This document shows, piece by piece, positions 43,801 through 53,542 of a stretch of DNA of 64,000 nucleotides. How positions within the stretch are numbered: the first letter of the stretch is position 1; each line of letters opens with the position of its first letter. Source of the stretch: Legionella_C dresdenensis. Lineage in GTDB: Bacteria; Pseudomonadota; Gammaproteobacteria; Legionellales; Legionellaceae. The DNA lies in the NCBI RefSeq assembly GCF_042649825.1, contig NZ_JBHSAB010000028.1, forward strand, positions 1-64,000. Direction: 5' to 3'. The position numbers and the translations under genes are program-made. Under the pieces are notes generated by a model. It did no database searches and was not told the DNA's origin. It was given only the letters and a program-made list of their open reading frames with translations.

Positions 43801-46800
43801 GCTATCCGGCCAAAGTAAATATTCATGATAACCTTAACCGTAAGCCTACGGCTTCACAACCTTCGCAGTCAGAAATTCCTGCACCATTAGCAGCAAAAAT
43901 ACACGAACAACAACCGGATAACCCGCCCCTGCGGGCGAATAAAGCGTTAGAAAATTACTTCACGACATGGAAAGAAACCACGCTGCCGCTTACCGAGCCT
44001 GTATCATTTTGCCAGACCTTATTAAGCAAGGAACACAAAAAATTATTGGTACGATGTGATTCAGAGGAACAGGTAAACGCCCTTGGATTAACATTACAAA
44101 CGCAGTGCGTTGCCCGCTCGCGGCCAGTTTTTTATATCAATTCAGCAGAGGATTTAGTATGTTCAGCGCCTTTTGTCAAAAGCCTTAATGGCAAAGGAGT
44201 GATCACAAAAGGTCCGGGTGGCCCTTTGTTTGATTTCCTCCAGGCCCATAATGATCCAGCCAATCCACCGGTTCTGGTGGTCAATTATGATAAATTCAGC
44301 GACGATGATTTAATCTGTTTTAATGGCTTGCTCGATGATAAACGCCATGCCGATGGCACCGCGCTGCCTAAAGGCGCCCTGGTGATTGGGATACAAAACA
44401 AGAATAAACCAACCTGTTATCAAGGTAGTGATTTTTATTCCCGTTTTGAGCAGTGCATCGCTTGCAGTGTGCCGCTTGAAAACCTTAAAGCAAGTTATCC
44501 AGCTTTGTCTGTCTCATCAGCTATTCCCAACGACAGCATCCCTATTCAACTATTTAACGGGGCAGACTGGAAGGAACGTCTGCTGGGGGGATGGATAATT
44601 AAAGGCCAGGATTTGATTTTCCAACCTGGCAGCCTTGCAGAAGCCATTGAATCCGGCAAGCCGGTAGTGATCGAAAACGGGCCGTGGGATGATCCGGAAT
44701 TTGTCTATTTCTGGGAGCAGGCAAAAACGCTTGGCGAAATCAGGCACGGCAACGAACGGATTAAATTACCAGAGAATTTCTCATTAATTACAAAAAAGGG
44801 ATATGACTGGGCGTCACTGATAAACCAGGTGCAATGGCAGGAGGGCTTAAGTTCAGAGGCCCTCCCGTTAAACCCTGGGAAACTCTATAATTTTTTACAG
44901 CAGTATCATTGCGATAATAAGCGGGAAACACTTGATACGGTTCAAGGCCTTATCGCAGACTCGGCGAATAAAACATTGGCAGTCAACCTGACCCGTAAAC
45001 TCACAGAAGATCAATGGGCGCTATTGCTCGCCGAATGCCAGAAACATCAGGTGCGCTTGCAAGTTCATTGCACAACCAGCCTTGATTTACCGCCTGAGCT
45101 TAAGGCGCCTGCACTAAAATCACCGCCTTATGCGCTTAATGCAGACCAGGTTAAGATCATTGAAAGCAGTGATCTCGATGCCAGTGTCGCCACGCTCACT
45201 GCGGCCGATCCGGAGGCGGTTGTTATTGATATCTCAGAGTGTGCCCCGCATGAATTGATTGAACATATTCATTGTCATCTGGATGAAAAATCGCTGGCTT
45301 TTAAATTTTGGAAGGAAGGGCGTACCTTGCCAAAGATGTTAGCCGCTAATAAACAGATCATTCTCAAAGGGCGTTTTAGCCGGGAAATGGCCGATGCGCT
45401 ATCACCCTGGCTGCTTAAATCAGGTTCCGGTCAATTAACGCTGGTTACGGATAAAGCGGAATATTTTCACTATTTGCCAATCACACGCCAGTCAGTTACT
45501 GCAAGCGATAAACTGACTATCTTGCAAACAGAGTATACTGAGAGTGAAATTACCTGTCTGGATCAGCACTATTATGACAACGAGGGGTTAGCCCAATTAA
45601 AAGCAAGGCTCCAGTATTTACGAGCTAATCCAGAAGCAAACAGTGATAAAGCCTGGCAAGGTATTACCGCTCTTCCAGCTTACACCCAATTACCAGATTT
45701 TGATTTGACAAACAGTGCAGCTATTGCCAGTGCTTTTAATGCAAGCCGCCTTAAAATAATTAATCAGGTCTTGTCCTATGCCCCCTATGCGCTTTTAACT
45801 GGTCTGACTGCAGTGGGGAAAACGACATTTATTAAGGAGGTATTAGAGCCCTCGGGCGTTAAAGTTCATTATGGGGAAAATAACTTGCGTGCCTGGGCTG
45901 AAGATACATCAGACACGCTTAAAGTGCTGTTTATTGATGAGGCCAATATCGGCTCCAATAACTGGTCTATGTTTGAAGGCTTATTCAATAAACCGCCAAC
46001 GATATTGATTGATGGCATATTGCATCCTTTAACTGACAACCATAAAGTCATTTTTGCAGCCAATCCGCTAAACTATGGCGGCGAACGTATCTTGCCTGCC
46101 TTGTTTAAACAGCATGGTAATGCGATTGTATTTGAACCTTTGCCAGCAGAGGCAATTTATGAAGATAGCCTGAAACCAATTTTTGCCAATACAGCCTGTG
46201 CTGGCAAAGCCGAGGCAATTGCACACAAAATTCTGGCTGTCTATCGTTTTCTGGTTGAATGCTCAACAACCGAAGTGCTCATTTCGCCACGCGAATTACA
46301 AATGATGGCGCTGCTAACGGCCAGCTATCATGCCAAACACCCGGAGAGCGACCCGCTGATTTTGGCAGAACATTATGCCTGGCAATTAGGACTGGCCTGT
46401 GTGCCTTCGCACAGGAAAAATGCCTTTAATACCGAATTTAAGCCGAAAACGCAATTTGTTCATGCGCCAGCGCACCTTAATTCCGAAGTAAAAACCAAAT
46501 TCATTATCACGCCATCCCGCCAACCCCTTTGCCAGCAACTCGATGATTTGCTTAATTTGCATGACTTTCGTCAGCAAGCCACTAATTCAGTAAAAAAATT
46601 TGGCGGATTGGGCGGAATGATTATCGAGGGTGATCCGGGGGTCGGTAAAAGTGAGCTGGTCATGGATCGCTTGCTTGCCCATGGGTTTAAAGAGGCGTAT
46701 ATGGGTGATGCCGTGGTTCCCGCAAAAGCGTTTTACCGTATGCCAGTGAGTATGTCGCCTGCCGAGAAGGAAGCGCTGCTTAAAAAAGCGTTTAAGCAAG

Positions 46801-47777
46801 GCGCGTTTGTTATTGCCGATGAAATCAACAGTTCTCCAATGATGGAGCGTTTGAATAATGATTTGCTGTCGGGAAATTTACCCAATGGAGAAAAACACGG
46901 GCAGCCAGGCGGCGCCTTGATTGGTACGCAAAATCCCATCACCCTTGCTGGCCGAAGGCCGACAGGTACCGCTCTCGCTCGGCGGTTAATCAATACCGGG
47001 CTCCAGCCATTAGCGGGTGATGAAATGCTCGCTATTGTTAAAGAGAAGGGCATCGAAGAGGAAATGGCACAGGAAATAATAAGGGTATTTGAACAGCAGG
47101 CCGAGTATGCACGCCGCCACAACAAGCAACCTGCTCCAACTTTTCGCCATTTAATGCGGCTGACAAAACATATTATCAAAGGCAAAATTAAAGCAGAGGA
47201 ATTGTTAGAAAGAGCAGCGCCCATAAACAAAACGGTTTCTCCATGCGATTTTCCAGCACCAAGTGCTGTTGCAGCACCAGACCCGGTTGCAACATCTGGT
47301 ACTGCTCCAGTACCAGATCCGGTTCCAGCATCAGACGCTGTGCCAGAATCCGTATTATCTGAAGAAGAAGCCAAACCGTCCAACCACAACGCGCTGCCAC
47401 ATTCCACCGCAACACAAGCAGCAGCAACGCAACAGGATAAACTACTTGAACTCCTGATTGGCATTTGCAGCAATGACAGCTATTGGGAGAAGTTCACCAG
47501 GGTTGGTAAAAAACCCAGGGGCGTGATAGAGCTTCAGGGTTATCTCAACCTCGAAAACCCTGCTTGTATCGACTCAATCAGTAAGTTGTGTGCATTCAAA
47601 TACAGTAGGTATTTACAATTCTTCCATTATCACGCTCGCGGACGCAATACCACAACTAATGAACTCTATCGCATTTTATCCCAGCTAAAAAATAAAGATG
47701 ACGCCACCCTGACCAAAGTTATACAAGAGCTGGAGGCTTTTCAACAACAGCAGGCCAATATGACACACAGGCTTTAA
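40872..47777 (+). CDS. Giant LRR + transglutaminase-like + multi-AAA+ protein
   Basis: 2,301 residues. About 190-700 are leucine-rich repeats (LPRLEELSLCDAEVTDNQIE). About 880-990 carry a transglutaminase-like core with C931 (GACRHRALAF), H959 (GCHAYVE) and D974 (AHDLGGYP) in the right order and spacing. Then come apparently degenerate AAA modules: near 1136 (VLVVNYDKF, then ALVIGIQN), near 1263 (KPVVIENGPWDD) and perhaps 1495. Two intact AAA+ modules follow: Walker A 1644-1651 and B FIDE 1687-1690; Walker A GDPGVGKS 1920-1927, B FVIADEIN 1979-1986 and sensor GTQNP near 2018. The latter resemble MoxR/midasin/dynein-type AAA_5. A Pro/Ala/Asp linker (about 2110-2165) and a helical tail end it. 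No signal peptide. Probably a host-directed effector; I know no protein with this set of domains. Confidence 0.85.
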   Translation: MPNLNDLYLREKTSEQKYSATPQGSIDINRLLRGLPYWRNNTLEVNLKPKTLVLADWRAANWAEEKREKIKSLIRALLEKQFPIYIWQDSRLLQLSTDNIELLDDPQIRKNITPVKNEDILKKTAADYKLGHDQVHIVNDYWLDSLLDEQADPNEHYLDQWDVEYFISSGYPFFDVHLDEKLAAFLPQCSPLVTTIVHSSFSDNANALLKQLNTLMPQAKCLTKIKRLTLNKYNLNVLIETGSIECNGFIFNIEQLADLEELRLGDLDDRAIARLPEILAKTPKLKKLLFASYISDFTVTHPCCLPALENITMRYSGFDIDDGFIKNLLAPNASTLKIFQTSYCSFNLTQIEKMSLPRLEELSLCDAEVTDNQIEAFLAGCPNLKKLNLLTKACRNNKESLSIPNQKFKLVSLSIPEANTKTFLLDKETSKHLKELTLSGAFNGEVWGASALPALHTYKLEKVTKKGAFNTDTPLPEWPTLKQFSLDECVIYPEQLQNFLQALPNIKRLSILNCDGLRKDATIKLFLNALEHLEISCTHIKEGVFQSIFSQIPNLTALSLDKTGIVPLYMGILSLSKLEYLNLRDVTLTAENPQQSVKGSSRLKKIALKHVRGSISELVSAFDFDNLEELTIDTCGIDDKTLLTLIAKAPRLYLIRITNCPSLSAELRQKFERQKLDWESINHIRKEFSQSSNNYAPPDTQEFAPGTQELSLTATPPIYENHQHKLDADTKPDPDKEFNVERVFYALDGGNPPDVSKERHAVFNAYSVNPDPCNVNDAFTIYNKGELDLVERPAIACQGDILALEKTLAKVKNGRRFYGKQVLHLTHKWQAVRSLSANENVTHYHVEPGPVEMAYSQRDNLYYIRTTGKPVETVLDFLVEVPNSNFSVPNEVKELAQTVRQYKVAELKLPSGPLTGQEYLTAIEQQQAGACRHRALAFCDLLKQQCPDIQARIVENGCHAYVETLHNGCWVAHDLGGYPAKVNIHDNLNRKPTASQPSQSEIPAPLAAKIHEQQPDNPPLRANKALENYFTTWKETTLPLTEPVSFCQTLLSKEHKKLLVRCDSEEQVNALGLTLQTQCVARSRPVFYINSAEDLVCSAPFVKSLNGKGVITKGPGGPLFDFLQAHNDPANPPVLVVNYDKFSDDDLICFNGLLDDKRHADGTALPKGALVIGIQNKNKPTCYQGSDFYSRFEQCIACSVPLENLKASYPALSVSSAIPNDSIPIQLFNGADWKERLLGGWIIKGQDLIFQPGSLAEAIESGKPVVIENGPWDDPEFVYFWEQAKTLGEIRHGNERIKLPENFSLITKKGYDWASLINQVQWQEGLSSEALPLNPGKLYNFLQQYHCDNKRETLDTVQGLIADSANKTLAVNLTRKLTEDQWALLLAECQKHQVRLQVHCTTSLDLPPELKAPALKSPPYALNADQVKIIESSDLDASVATLTAADPEAVVIDISECAPHELIEHIHCHLDEKSLAFKFWKEGRTLPKMLAANKQIILKGRFSREMADALSPWLLKSGSGQLTLVTDKAEYFHYLPITRQSVTASDKLTILQTEYTESEITCLDQHYYDNEGLAQLKARLQYLRANPEANSDKAWQGITALPAYTQLPDFDLTNSAAIASAFNASRLKIINQVLSYAPYALLTGLTAVGKTTFIKEVLEPSGVKVHYGENNLRAWAEDTSDTLKVLFIDEANIGSNNWSMFEGLFNKPPTILIDGILHPLTDNHKVIFAANPLNYGGERILPALFKQHGNAIVFEPLPAEAIYEDSLKPIFANTACAGKAEAIAHKILAVYRFLVECSTTEVLISPRELQMMALLTASYHAKHPESDPLILAEHYAWQLGLACVPSHRKNAFNTEFKPKTQFVHAPAHLNSEVKTKFIITPSRQPLCQQLDDLLNLHDFRQQATNSVKKFGGLGGMIIEGDPGVGKSELVMDRLLAHGFKEAYMGDAVVPAKAFYRMPVSMSPAEKEALLKKAFKQGAFVIADEINSSPMMERLNNDLLSGNLPNGEKHGQPGGALIGTQNPITLAGRRPTGTALARRLINTGLQPLAGDEMLAIVKEKGIEEEMAQEIIRVFEQQAEYARRHNKQPAPTFRHLMRLTKHIIKGKIKAEELLERAAPINKTVSPCDFPAPSAVAAPDPVATSGTAPVPDPVPASDAVPESVLSEEEAKPSNHNALPHSTATQAAATQQDKLLELLIGICSNDSYWEKFTRVGKKPRGVIELQGYLNLENPACIDSISKLCAFKYSRYLQFFHYHARGRNTTTNELYRILSQLKNKDDATLTKVIQELEAFQQQQANMTHRL

Positions 47778-47822
47778 TATGCTCCCATAAGCTATACTGC
47801 CGCTGTTTTTAAACTATACTGT

Positions 47823-50800
47823 ATGTATCATAATAATTCATTGGTTGCTATGTCACTAAAAGACACTATTCAACAGGCTCGGGCGCAAATAGTAACGCAT
47901 TTGGAAGCGAATTTGTCTGATGCTGTAATAGAAAAAATCAAGTTTGATTTAAGCGCACTGCCATATACCGATATTAAACAGGATGCGCCACAGGTTGCTG
48001 CTGTCAAAACGTTGCTTAATTCGCTTTATTACGCCGAGCAGATTGTGAACGGCCTGGAGAACAAAAAAGCCGCACTGGGCAATATGGTCTTGAGTCCGAT
48101 ACAAACTGCCAAATCATGTTGGAACCTTTACCAGACCGTCTGTAATTTTAGCGTTATTATATCGGAGGCAGGCGGTTTGCTTGGCCCGGATATTGATTTA
48201 TTACAACCGGTTTTGACGGAGACGTTGCAACTTGTCGAGCAATCCGCTGCCTGGGAACAGATTAAGCAGTTTGATGCGGTCAATAATTCGGGCGCTATGC
48301 TTGCTGCGGGAATTAATGCTTTAAAGCCAGCGCCGAAAGCCAGTGTCCAAAGTACTGTAATTGTAGAATTCGCAAACCAGATCCCCGGTATTCTTAATCA
48401 GATTAACCAGGCTCTCAACAATAAAGGGGAGAGTAGAAACATCGGATTATCTCAAGTGCAGCTTGACGCAATGAGCAGGGTGGCTGATATTGCATTTGAT
48501 GATAAACTAATGGGTAATGTATCACTAAATCGATTTGCAAAAACTGCTCAAGGGTTGCAAGAGCTTATTAATCAAATCAATACTGAAAAAGATAGCCTTA
48601 CTGAAGAAACCAGAGCGCATTTTAAATCGCTGCTTAAGCAAAATATCAGTGATTTATTATGCCTGCTTGATGAAATCGAGTGTACCAACTATTTAAAAGC
48701 AGGGATTCTCAGCAACCCTTTACTGGCTGCGCTTGCAAAACAGTTAGGACTGGAAGTGGTTGAGGAGTGCATCAAGCGTAGTCAAAAACAACGCCTGGAA
48801 GCGCTGGGATATCATAACATTGCTGCTCAGGAAGCGATTAATGAAGTCGACCGGCTTCAGGGGCAGAGTAATAAATTTTTCAGCTTACTGAGGAAATACG
48901 AGGGGCAGCGTTTAAGCGCTTTACCGGCCAAGACCCGTAATTTGTTACGCCAGTATTATAAAGATATTCAGCCTGCTGTTGCTCATCAAAATTTGGAACT
49001 GGATAAAATGTTTGTGGAGGCGTTAAACGATGAAAAAAGCCCACAATCAATTTGGGACCATTTGAAAAAATTCAATGTAACGTTAGTCGAATTTCTTTCT
49101 CAGAATGAAACCAATCATTATGATAAATTGCAGACTGGCGTTAATGAGTATTATAAATCACAAAAAGATAGCCAGGTATTAAAACAGGATGTTATTGTGA
49201 GCGCGCGGCACAAGCTCCAGGGAATACGCTTTAATGAGCTGCGGCCTTACTCGCACAAAAGTAAACTTGAATTATTTGAGGTTTCTCCGGAAACACAACG
49301 GGCTCAGAACAAATTGGTCCTGGACAGTGTTAACGCAGTTACCCAGTGTGCCAGGCAATTAACCTGGTATCTGACAGAACGACCCGCTTCGGGCCCTGGT
49401 TTTTTTCAGCCCGCTAAAGTAGAACTCGATGCGATCAGAAAAACATACCTGAAAGGGCAGGAGATTATCCATCGTCTTGATCCCGAGTTGGATAAAAAAT
49501 TTGTCGCCGCGCTCAATACTGGTAACAAGGAGGAACTGGTAGAACTTGCAGCTACTTTAAATTCTGATCAGCTCAGGCATAGTTTGGAGGCGGTAAAAAC
49601 GTCAGTAGAAGCAATGCGTGTTCCACTTTCCAAACCAGAACCGGTAACCGAATTATTACCCGTAAAACGGTCCTCTTTGAACACTATGCGAGGCCATTTT
49701 GCTGCTCTGCAGGAATTAAAAATATCGAAGCTCAGCAGTCAGGCCTTAAAGTATGTGCAAGATGCTCGTGAACCTACTTTGTCAAAGAGAGTGGCTGCAC
49801 GATTTACCGCGAAATTGCCGCATGTCATTGCGGATGATGATCCGGCCATAGTGCGTCAGGTTAAATTGCTGGAAAATGGTATTCATGAGCTGAACTCGGC
49901 TTTAGAGGCGTTTGAGCAAATTAATCCCGAAGCAGGCGTCATGAAATTAATGTGGGGTATGAAAAATGTCGGCATCAAACTTTTAAGTGTAAATTCAGCA
50001 TTTCAGTCTTTGGCGCCTGAGCTACAAGAGCGTTATAGGGCAGCAGTCGACAAACTTAATGATTTTAAAGAATTGATTGTCAGTAATGAAAATCAATTGA
50101 CTGGTCTTGCGAATGTTAACAGGCAAAGAACTCAAATAGAAAATGGTATTTATCAATTGAAAGAAGTTGCGCGCTTGATGGCGAAAGGCGAGCGGAAGCT
50201 GCGGGTGAATTTGGAGTGGGAACCAGGAAAGACTAAAAATTTTACCCTGGAAGAATTAAGTAATCCTGAAATGATGGATAAGGAAATTCGGAAACTCGTG
50301 AATAGCCTCGATAAGCTTTTGCCCCAGCAGGGGGGAAACAGAGATGCGCTAAAAAATATACAAATTGTGAAGCAGCAGCTTTCCAAATTTCTGCAGCGTG
50401 TCGGTAGCGCTCTAGGAACTGTTAATAAGGCTGCAATGGAAAAGCTACCGGAAATGAAAGCGCAGTTATACAAAGAAGTGCTCCAGTCTGTAAGTCAGCT
50501 TGAAGATGACAACTACCTGAAACCGGGTATTTTGTTAGTGCCTGCGTTGCAGTATGTGGACAAACTGTTTTATTCCCTGGTTATCAATCTCAATTTACCT
50601 TATGACGATAAAGTCGCTGTTTTAAAAGATAGTCATTTCATAGATGATTTCCGTCATACCCTGCGAGAACAGCGTAAAGAACTTATTCTCGCAAATCCGA
50701 AAAATGAATTGGATCCGTTGATTAAAGCAGATAAGTTAGAGTTTGCTGATACGATATGGTTGCAGCATCTTACCAGTTATGAAAATAATCATGAACAGTT

Positions 50801-51410
50801 ATTGGATGTTGAGTATGGTAAAATACTTGCCAAAGCAATGGCTAAGGCGGGCCAGTTACAATCTCCTTTTCGAGAGCAATTTAAGGGTGAGTTGGATAAA
50901 TTCTATCAGGAAAATCGCAAGCAACTGCTTGGCAAAGAATATTCGGTAGCAAAATTTACTAAAGACATTGCAAAATTTGAACAGGGGATTTTACCGCAAT
51001 ATCGTTTCCTCCAAAAAGTATGCAGTGGTCTTGATGAATTTTGTAACAATCATAAAGAGATCACTAACACGGAATTGGCAGGTTTTATTGATAAAAAGAA
51101 ACAGCAGTTTACTGATGCTGCAGTACCTGTCAGTGATCGTTTTCAACAAGCCCATCATCTGGCTAAAGATCCTGAACTTGTTGAAATGTCCAGAAACAGC
51201 TCGCTGGCAAGGAAGTTCATTAACTGGATTAAAGATATTGTCTCTGCAGTAACCGCTACCTTTGCTTCTACTGAAAGTCTCGAAAAACGTAAAGCAACTT
51301 ATATCGTTTCAGCGGTTAAAGAGGTTTATAAAGAAAAAACCAATCTGGAATCCAGGAAGGAGGATTTGTCGGAACCGGAAGTGAAAGCAAATGTTACGCC
51401 GGGTGCGTAA
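47823..51410 (+). CDS. Large helical, coiled-coil-rich effector-like protein
   Basis: 1,195 residues, almost entirely predicted helix, with no signal peptide. Internal duplication is visible: TNYLKAGILSNPLL near 288 and DNYLKPGILLVPAL near 896, each followed by a long hydrophobic-charged helix. Two further blocks (about 45-110 and about 680-750) have similar helical layout. This style recalls the very large Legionella SdhA/SidH effectors, but I cannot assign homology. It follows the LRR-AAA gene by 45 bp in the same direction. The start could be ATG 47,823 or 47,850; neither has a ribosome site. A miniature element begins at its stop codon. Confidence 0.75.
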   Translation: MYHNNSLVAMSLKDTIQQARAQIVTHLEANLSDAVIEKIKFDLSALPYTDIKQDAPQVAAVKTLLNSLYYAEQIVNGLENKKAALGNMVLSPIQTAKSCWNLYQTVCNFSVIISEAGGLLGPDIDLLQPVLTETLQLVEQSAAWEQIKQFDAVNNSGAMLAAGINALKPAPKASVQSTVIVEFANQIPGILNQINQALNNKGESRNIGLSQVQLDAMSRVADIAFDDKLMGNVSLNRFAKTAQGLQELINQINTEKDSLTEETRAHFKSLLKQNISDLLCLLDEIECTNYLKAGILSNPLLAALAKQLGLEVVEECIKRSQKQRLEALGYHNIAAQEAINEVDRLQGQSNKFFSLLRKYEGQRLSALPAKTRNLLRQYYKDIQPAVAHQNLELDKMFVEALNDEKSPQSIWDHLKKFNVTLVEFLSQNETNHYDKLQTGVNEYYKSQKDSQVLKQDVIVSARHKLQGIRFNELRPYSHKSKLELFEVSPETQRAQNKLVLDSVNAVTQCARQLTWYLTERPASGPGFFQPAKVELDAIRKTYLKGQEIIHRLDPELDKKFVAALNTGNKEELVELAATLNSDQLRHSLEAVKTSVEAMRVPLSKPEPVTELLPVKRSSLNTMRGHFAALQELKISKLSSQALKYVQDAREPTLSKRVAARFTAKLPHVIADDDPAIVRQVKLLENGIHELNSALEAFEQINPEAGVMKLMWGMKNVGIKLLSVNSAFQSLAPELQERYRAAVDKLNDFKELIVSNENQLTGLANVNRQRTQIENGIYQLKEVARLMAKGERKLRVNLEWEPGKTKNFTLEELSNPEMMDKEIRKLVNSLDKLLPQQGGNRDALKNIQIVKQQLSKFLQRVGSALGTVNKAAMEKLPEMKAQLYKEVLQSVSQLEDDNYLKPGILLVPALQYVDKLFYSLVINLNLPYDDKVAVLKDSHFIDDFRHTLREQRKELILANPKNELDPLIKADKLEFADTIWLQHLTSYENNHEQLLDVEYGKILAKAMAKAGQLQSPFREQFKGELDKFYQENRKQLLGKEYSVAKFTKDIAKFEQGILPQYRFLQKVCSGLDEFCNNHKEITNTELAGFIDKKKQQFTDAAVPVSDRFQQAHHLAKDPELVEMSRNSSLARKFINWIKDIVSAVTATFASTESLEKRKATYIVSAVKEVYKEKTNLESRKEDLSEPEVKANVTPGA

Positions 51411-51564
51411 CGCCTGATCCACTGCTATTAAGTTAAGGAACTTGTCATCCCCGCGCAGGCGGGGATCCATCCCTCAAACGAGGTAAGGAGCAAACTTTAG
51501 AAATGGATTCCCGCCTGCGCGGGAATGACAGTACCCTTAACTTAATGGCAGTGACGCCTGATCC
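51410..51564. mobile_element. Miniature inverted-repeat element (MITE) with flanking duplication
   Basis: Arms at 51,421-51,470 and 51,503-51,552 are about 50 bp each and complementary at roughly 43 positions. Both contain the palindromic block CGCGCAGGCGGG inside GTCATYCCC...GGATCCAT-type sequence. The 11-bp sequence ACGCCTGATCC occurs just outside both arms (51,410-51,420 and 51,554-51,564), consistent with target-site duplication. No ORF inside. Likely mobilised in trans. Confidence 0.72.
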
Positions 51565-51625
51565 CTCTTGGTATTCTGCTATTGGCAAGCTATGATTACT
51601 GATTGCTTACCTTATTGATAATATA

Positions 51626-53542
51626 ATGAATTTTCTAAAAAAGAACTGGCTGATCAAACGCTTTGTAATCTGGTCATTTTTATTAAATTCGTTTATTTTT
51701 TGCATCGTTGGCGCGGGCTATTTAAAAACGATGCTGGCTTCGGATACCTTGTTTCAAAATTCTTTCTGCCGTTTTGAGAGCCTGCTTGGAAAGGCAGTTG
51801 TTATCAGTTTTGCGGTTTTGAATTACCTGACTTATATGATGTTGCTGGCGTTTCTGCCAGGAATGCTCATTTTGCTGATTGCATTATTAATCCCCAATAA
51901 CCGTTTGATAAAATGCTTAAGCTTTTTGACGGCAGTAATCTGCCTGCTGGCTATTATTGCAGACAGTCAGGTCTACTCCCTGTTTCGTTTTCACATCAAT
52001 ACCACTATCCTCGGCATGGTATTTGACGGCGGTATGTTGGGGATATTTGGTTTTTCGCAACTGGAGCTGGGGTTTTTTGCCATTATAATTGTGCTTGTAG
52101 CTTTGCTTGAGTACTGGCTTGTGCGATTGGTCTGGCAAAAGATAGTTATCGCAAACCGTTTTAATATTGAATATACCATCCTGATTATGTGGTTGGGTGT
52201 ATTTCTGATTTGTTATTTCACCTTAATCCAGTCGCTGAGCAAGTATATGAATATTTTCAGCCAGCAGACACCCAGTTTGCCCTGGTATACTCAGCTGTAC
52301 TCTTATCTGATTCCCAGCAGCAATGTTGAAGATATTTTATATCGTTATTCGGAGCACAAATATTCACAACCGTTATTTGTTACCGACAAAGTCAAATACC
52401 CACTGACGGATATGCAGTGCCGAAAACCTGATAAACCCTATAATATTATCTTGATAATGGTTGATTCCCTGCGTTTTGATGCCCTGCAGGAAAAAGCCAT
52501 GCCGAACGCGGTTCGCTTTGCCGGCAAAGGTTTGCAGTTTAAGCATCATTTAAGCGGAGGTAATTCAACGCAAGCCGGGATTTTTTCTTTATTTTATTCG
52601 TTACCTTCCATGTATTGGAGCGCAATGGCATCCTATCAGGTTGCTCCGGTTTTTATTGATCTGCTCCTTGCTAATGGTTATCAATTCCATATTCTATGGT
52701 CGCAAGGTATAAAAAAACCACCGTTCTATAAAACTGTGTTCAATCATATTTCCGATATTGCCTGGAAGGGCGGCGCACCTGGCTATGACATTGGCGACAA
52801 AGATCGCTTTATGACCAGTCAGGCAATTAAATTTTTAACTGAGAATACTGCAAAAAAAACAAAACAGCCTTTTTTTCTCAGTTTATTTTATGATGCGGCA
52901 CATGGCTACTGCGGTAACCAGAGTTATCCTGAAGAATTTAAACCGGCTATTCAATACTGTCTCAGGCTCAGAATGAACAATAAAATTGATCCGCTTCCTT
53001 ATCATAACCGCTATTTAAATGCCGTAAAGTTTGTTGATGGCGAAATTGGCAAACTGCTTGAAGCAATTGAAAAGCAAGGGTACTTGAATAATAGCATTGT
53101 GATTTTAACCTCTGATCATGGTCAGGAATTTAATGATAACCATCAAAACTACTGGGAACATGCCAGCAATTTTACCGATGCCCAGATTCATGTGCCGCTG
53201 GTTATTCACTGGCCGGGGAAGAAAGCTCGAATAATTAATTATCAGACTGGCAGTTATGATATCGTACCGACCCTGATGCAGGGTATATTCGGCTGCCGTA
53301 ATCCGATTAATGACTACAGTATTGGCCAGAATTTATTACTTAAAAAGGAGCGCAAACCTTTTATGCTGGTCGGCAGTTATGTCAATATGGGGATTGTAGA
53401 ACAGGAAAGACTCACGACATTACAAGTCTCGGGTAATATTATGATTACTGACAAACGGGCGGTACCGATGGAATATGCTTTACCTGATAAGGAAATATTG
53501 AAACAGTCAATGTATCTGATGCGGAAATATTATGCCAAATAA
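51626..53542 (+). CDS. yejM: YejM/PbgA-like inner-membrane sulfatase-fold protein
   Basis: 638 residues. Five hydrophobic segments at the N-terminus (DUF3413 type) are followed by a periplasmic alkaline-phosphatase/sulfatase-fold domain beginning NIILIMVDSLRFDA, with GNSTQAGIFSLFYSLP (the YejM version of the active-site region) and LTSDHGQEFNDN. In enterobacteria YejM/PbgA/LapC regulates LpxC turnover and outer-membrane lipid balance rather than hydrolysing sulfate. The last 11 bp overlap the efflux operon's first gene, so it is probably co-transcribed with it. Confidence 0.88.
   Translation: MNFLKKNWLIKRFVIWSFLLNSFIFCIVGAGYLKTMLASDTLFQNSFCRFESLLGKAVVISFAVLNYLTYMMLLAFLPGMLILLIALLIPNNRLIKCLSFLTAVICLLAIIADSQVYSLFRFHINTTILGMVFDGGMLGIFGFSQLELGFFAIIIVLVALLEYWLVRLVWQKIVIANRFNIEYTILIMWLGVFLICYFTLIQSLSKYMNIFSQQTPSLPWYTQLYSYLIPSSNVEDILYRYSEHKYSQPLFVTDKVKYPLTDMQCRKPDKPYNIILIMVDSLRFDALQEKAMPNAVRFAGKGLQFKHHLSGGNSTQAGIFSLFYSLPSMYWSAMASYQVAPVFIDLLLANGYQFHILWSQGIKKPPFYKTVFNHISDIAWKGGAPGYDIGDKDRFMTSQAIKFLTENTAKKTKQPFFLSLFYDAAHGYCGNQSYPEEFKPAIQYCLRLRMNNKIDPLPYHNRYLNAVKFVDGEIGKLLEAIEKQGYLNNSIVILTSDHGQEFNDNHQNYWEHASNFTDAQIHVPLVIHWPGKKARIINYQTGSYDIVPTLMQGIFGCRNPINDYSIGQNLLLKKERKPFMLVGSYVNMGIVEQERLTTLQVSGNIMITDKRAVPMEYALPDKEILKQSMYLMRKYYAK

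Noticed and set aside
46733..47473. 246-codon minus-strand ORF
   Set aside because: Antisense to the second AAA module and the Pro/Ala linker of the giant protein; its low-complexity product reflects the linker composition.
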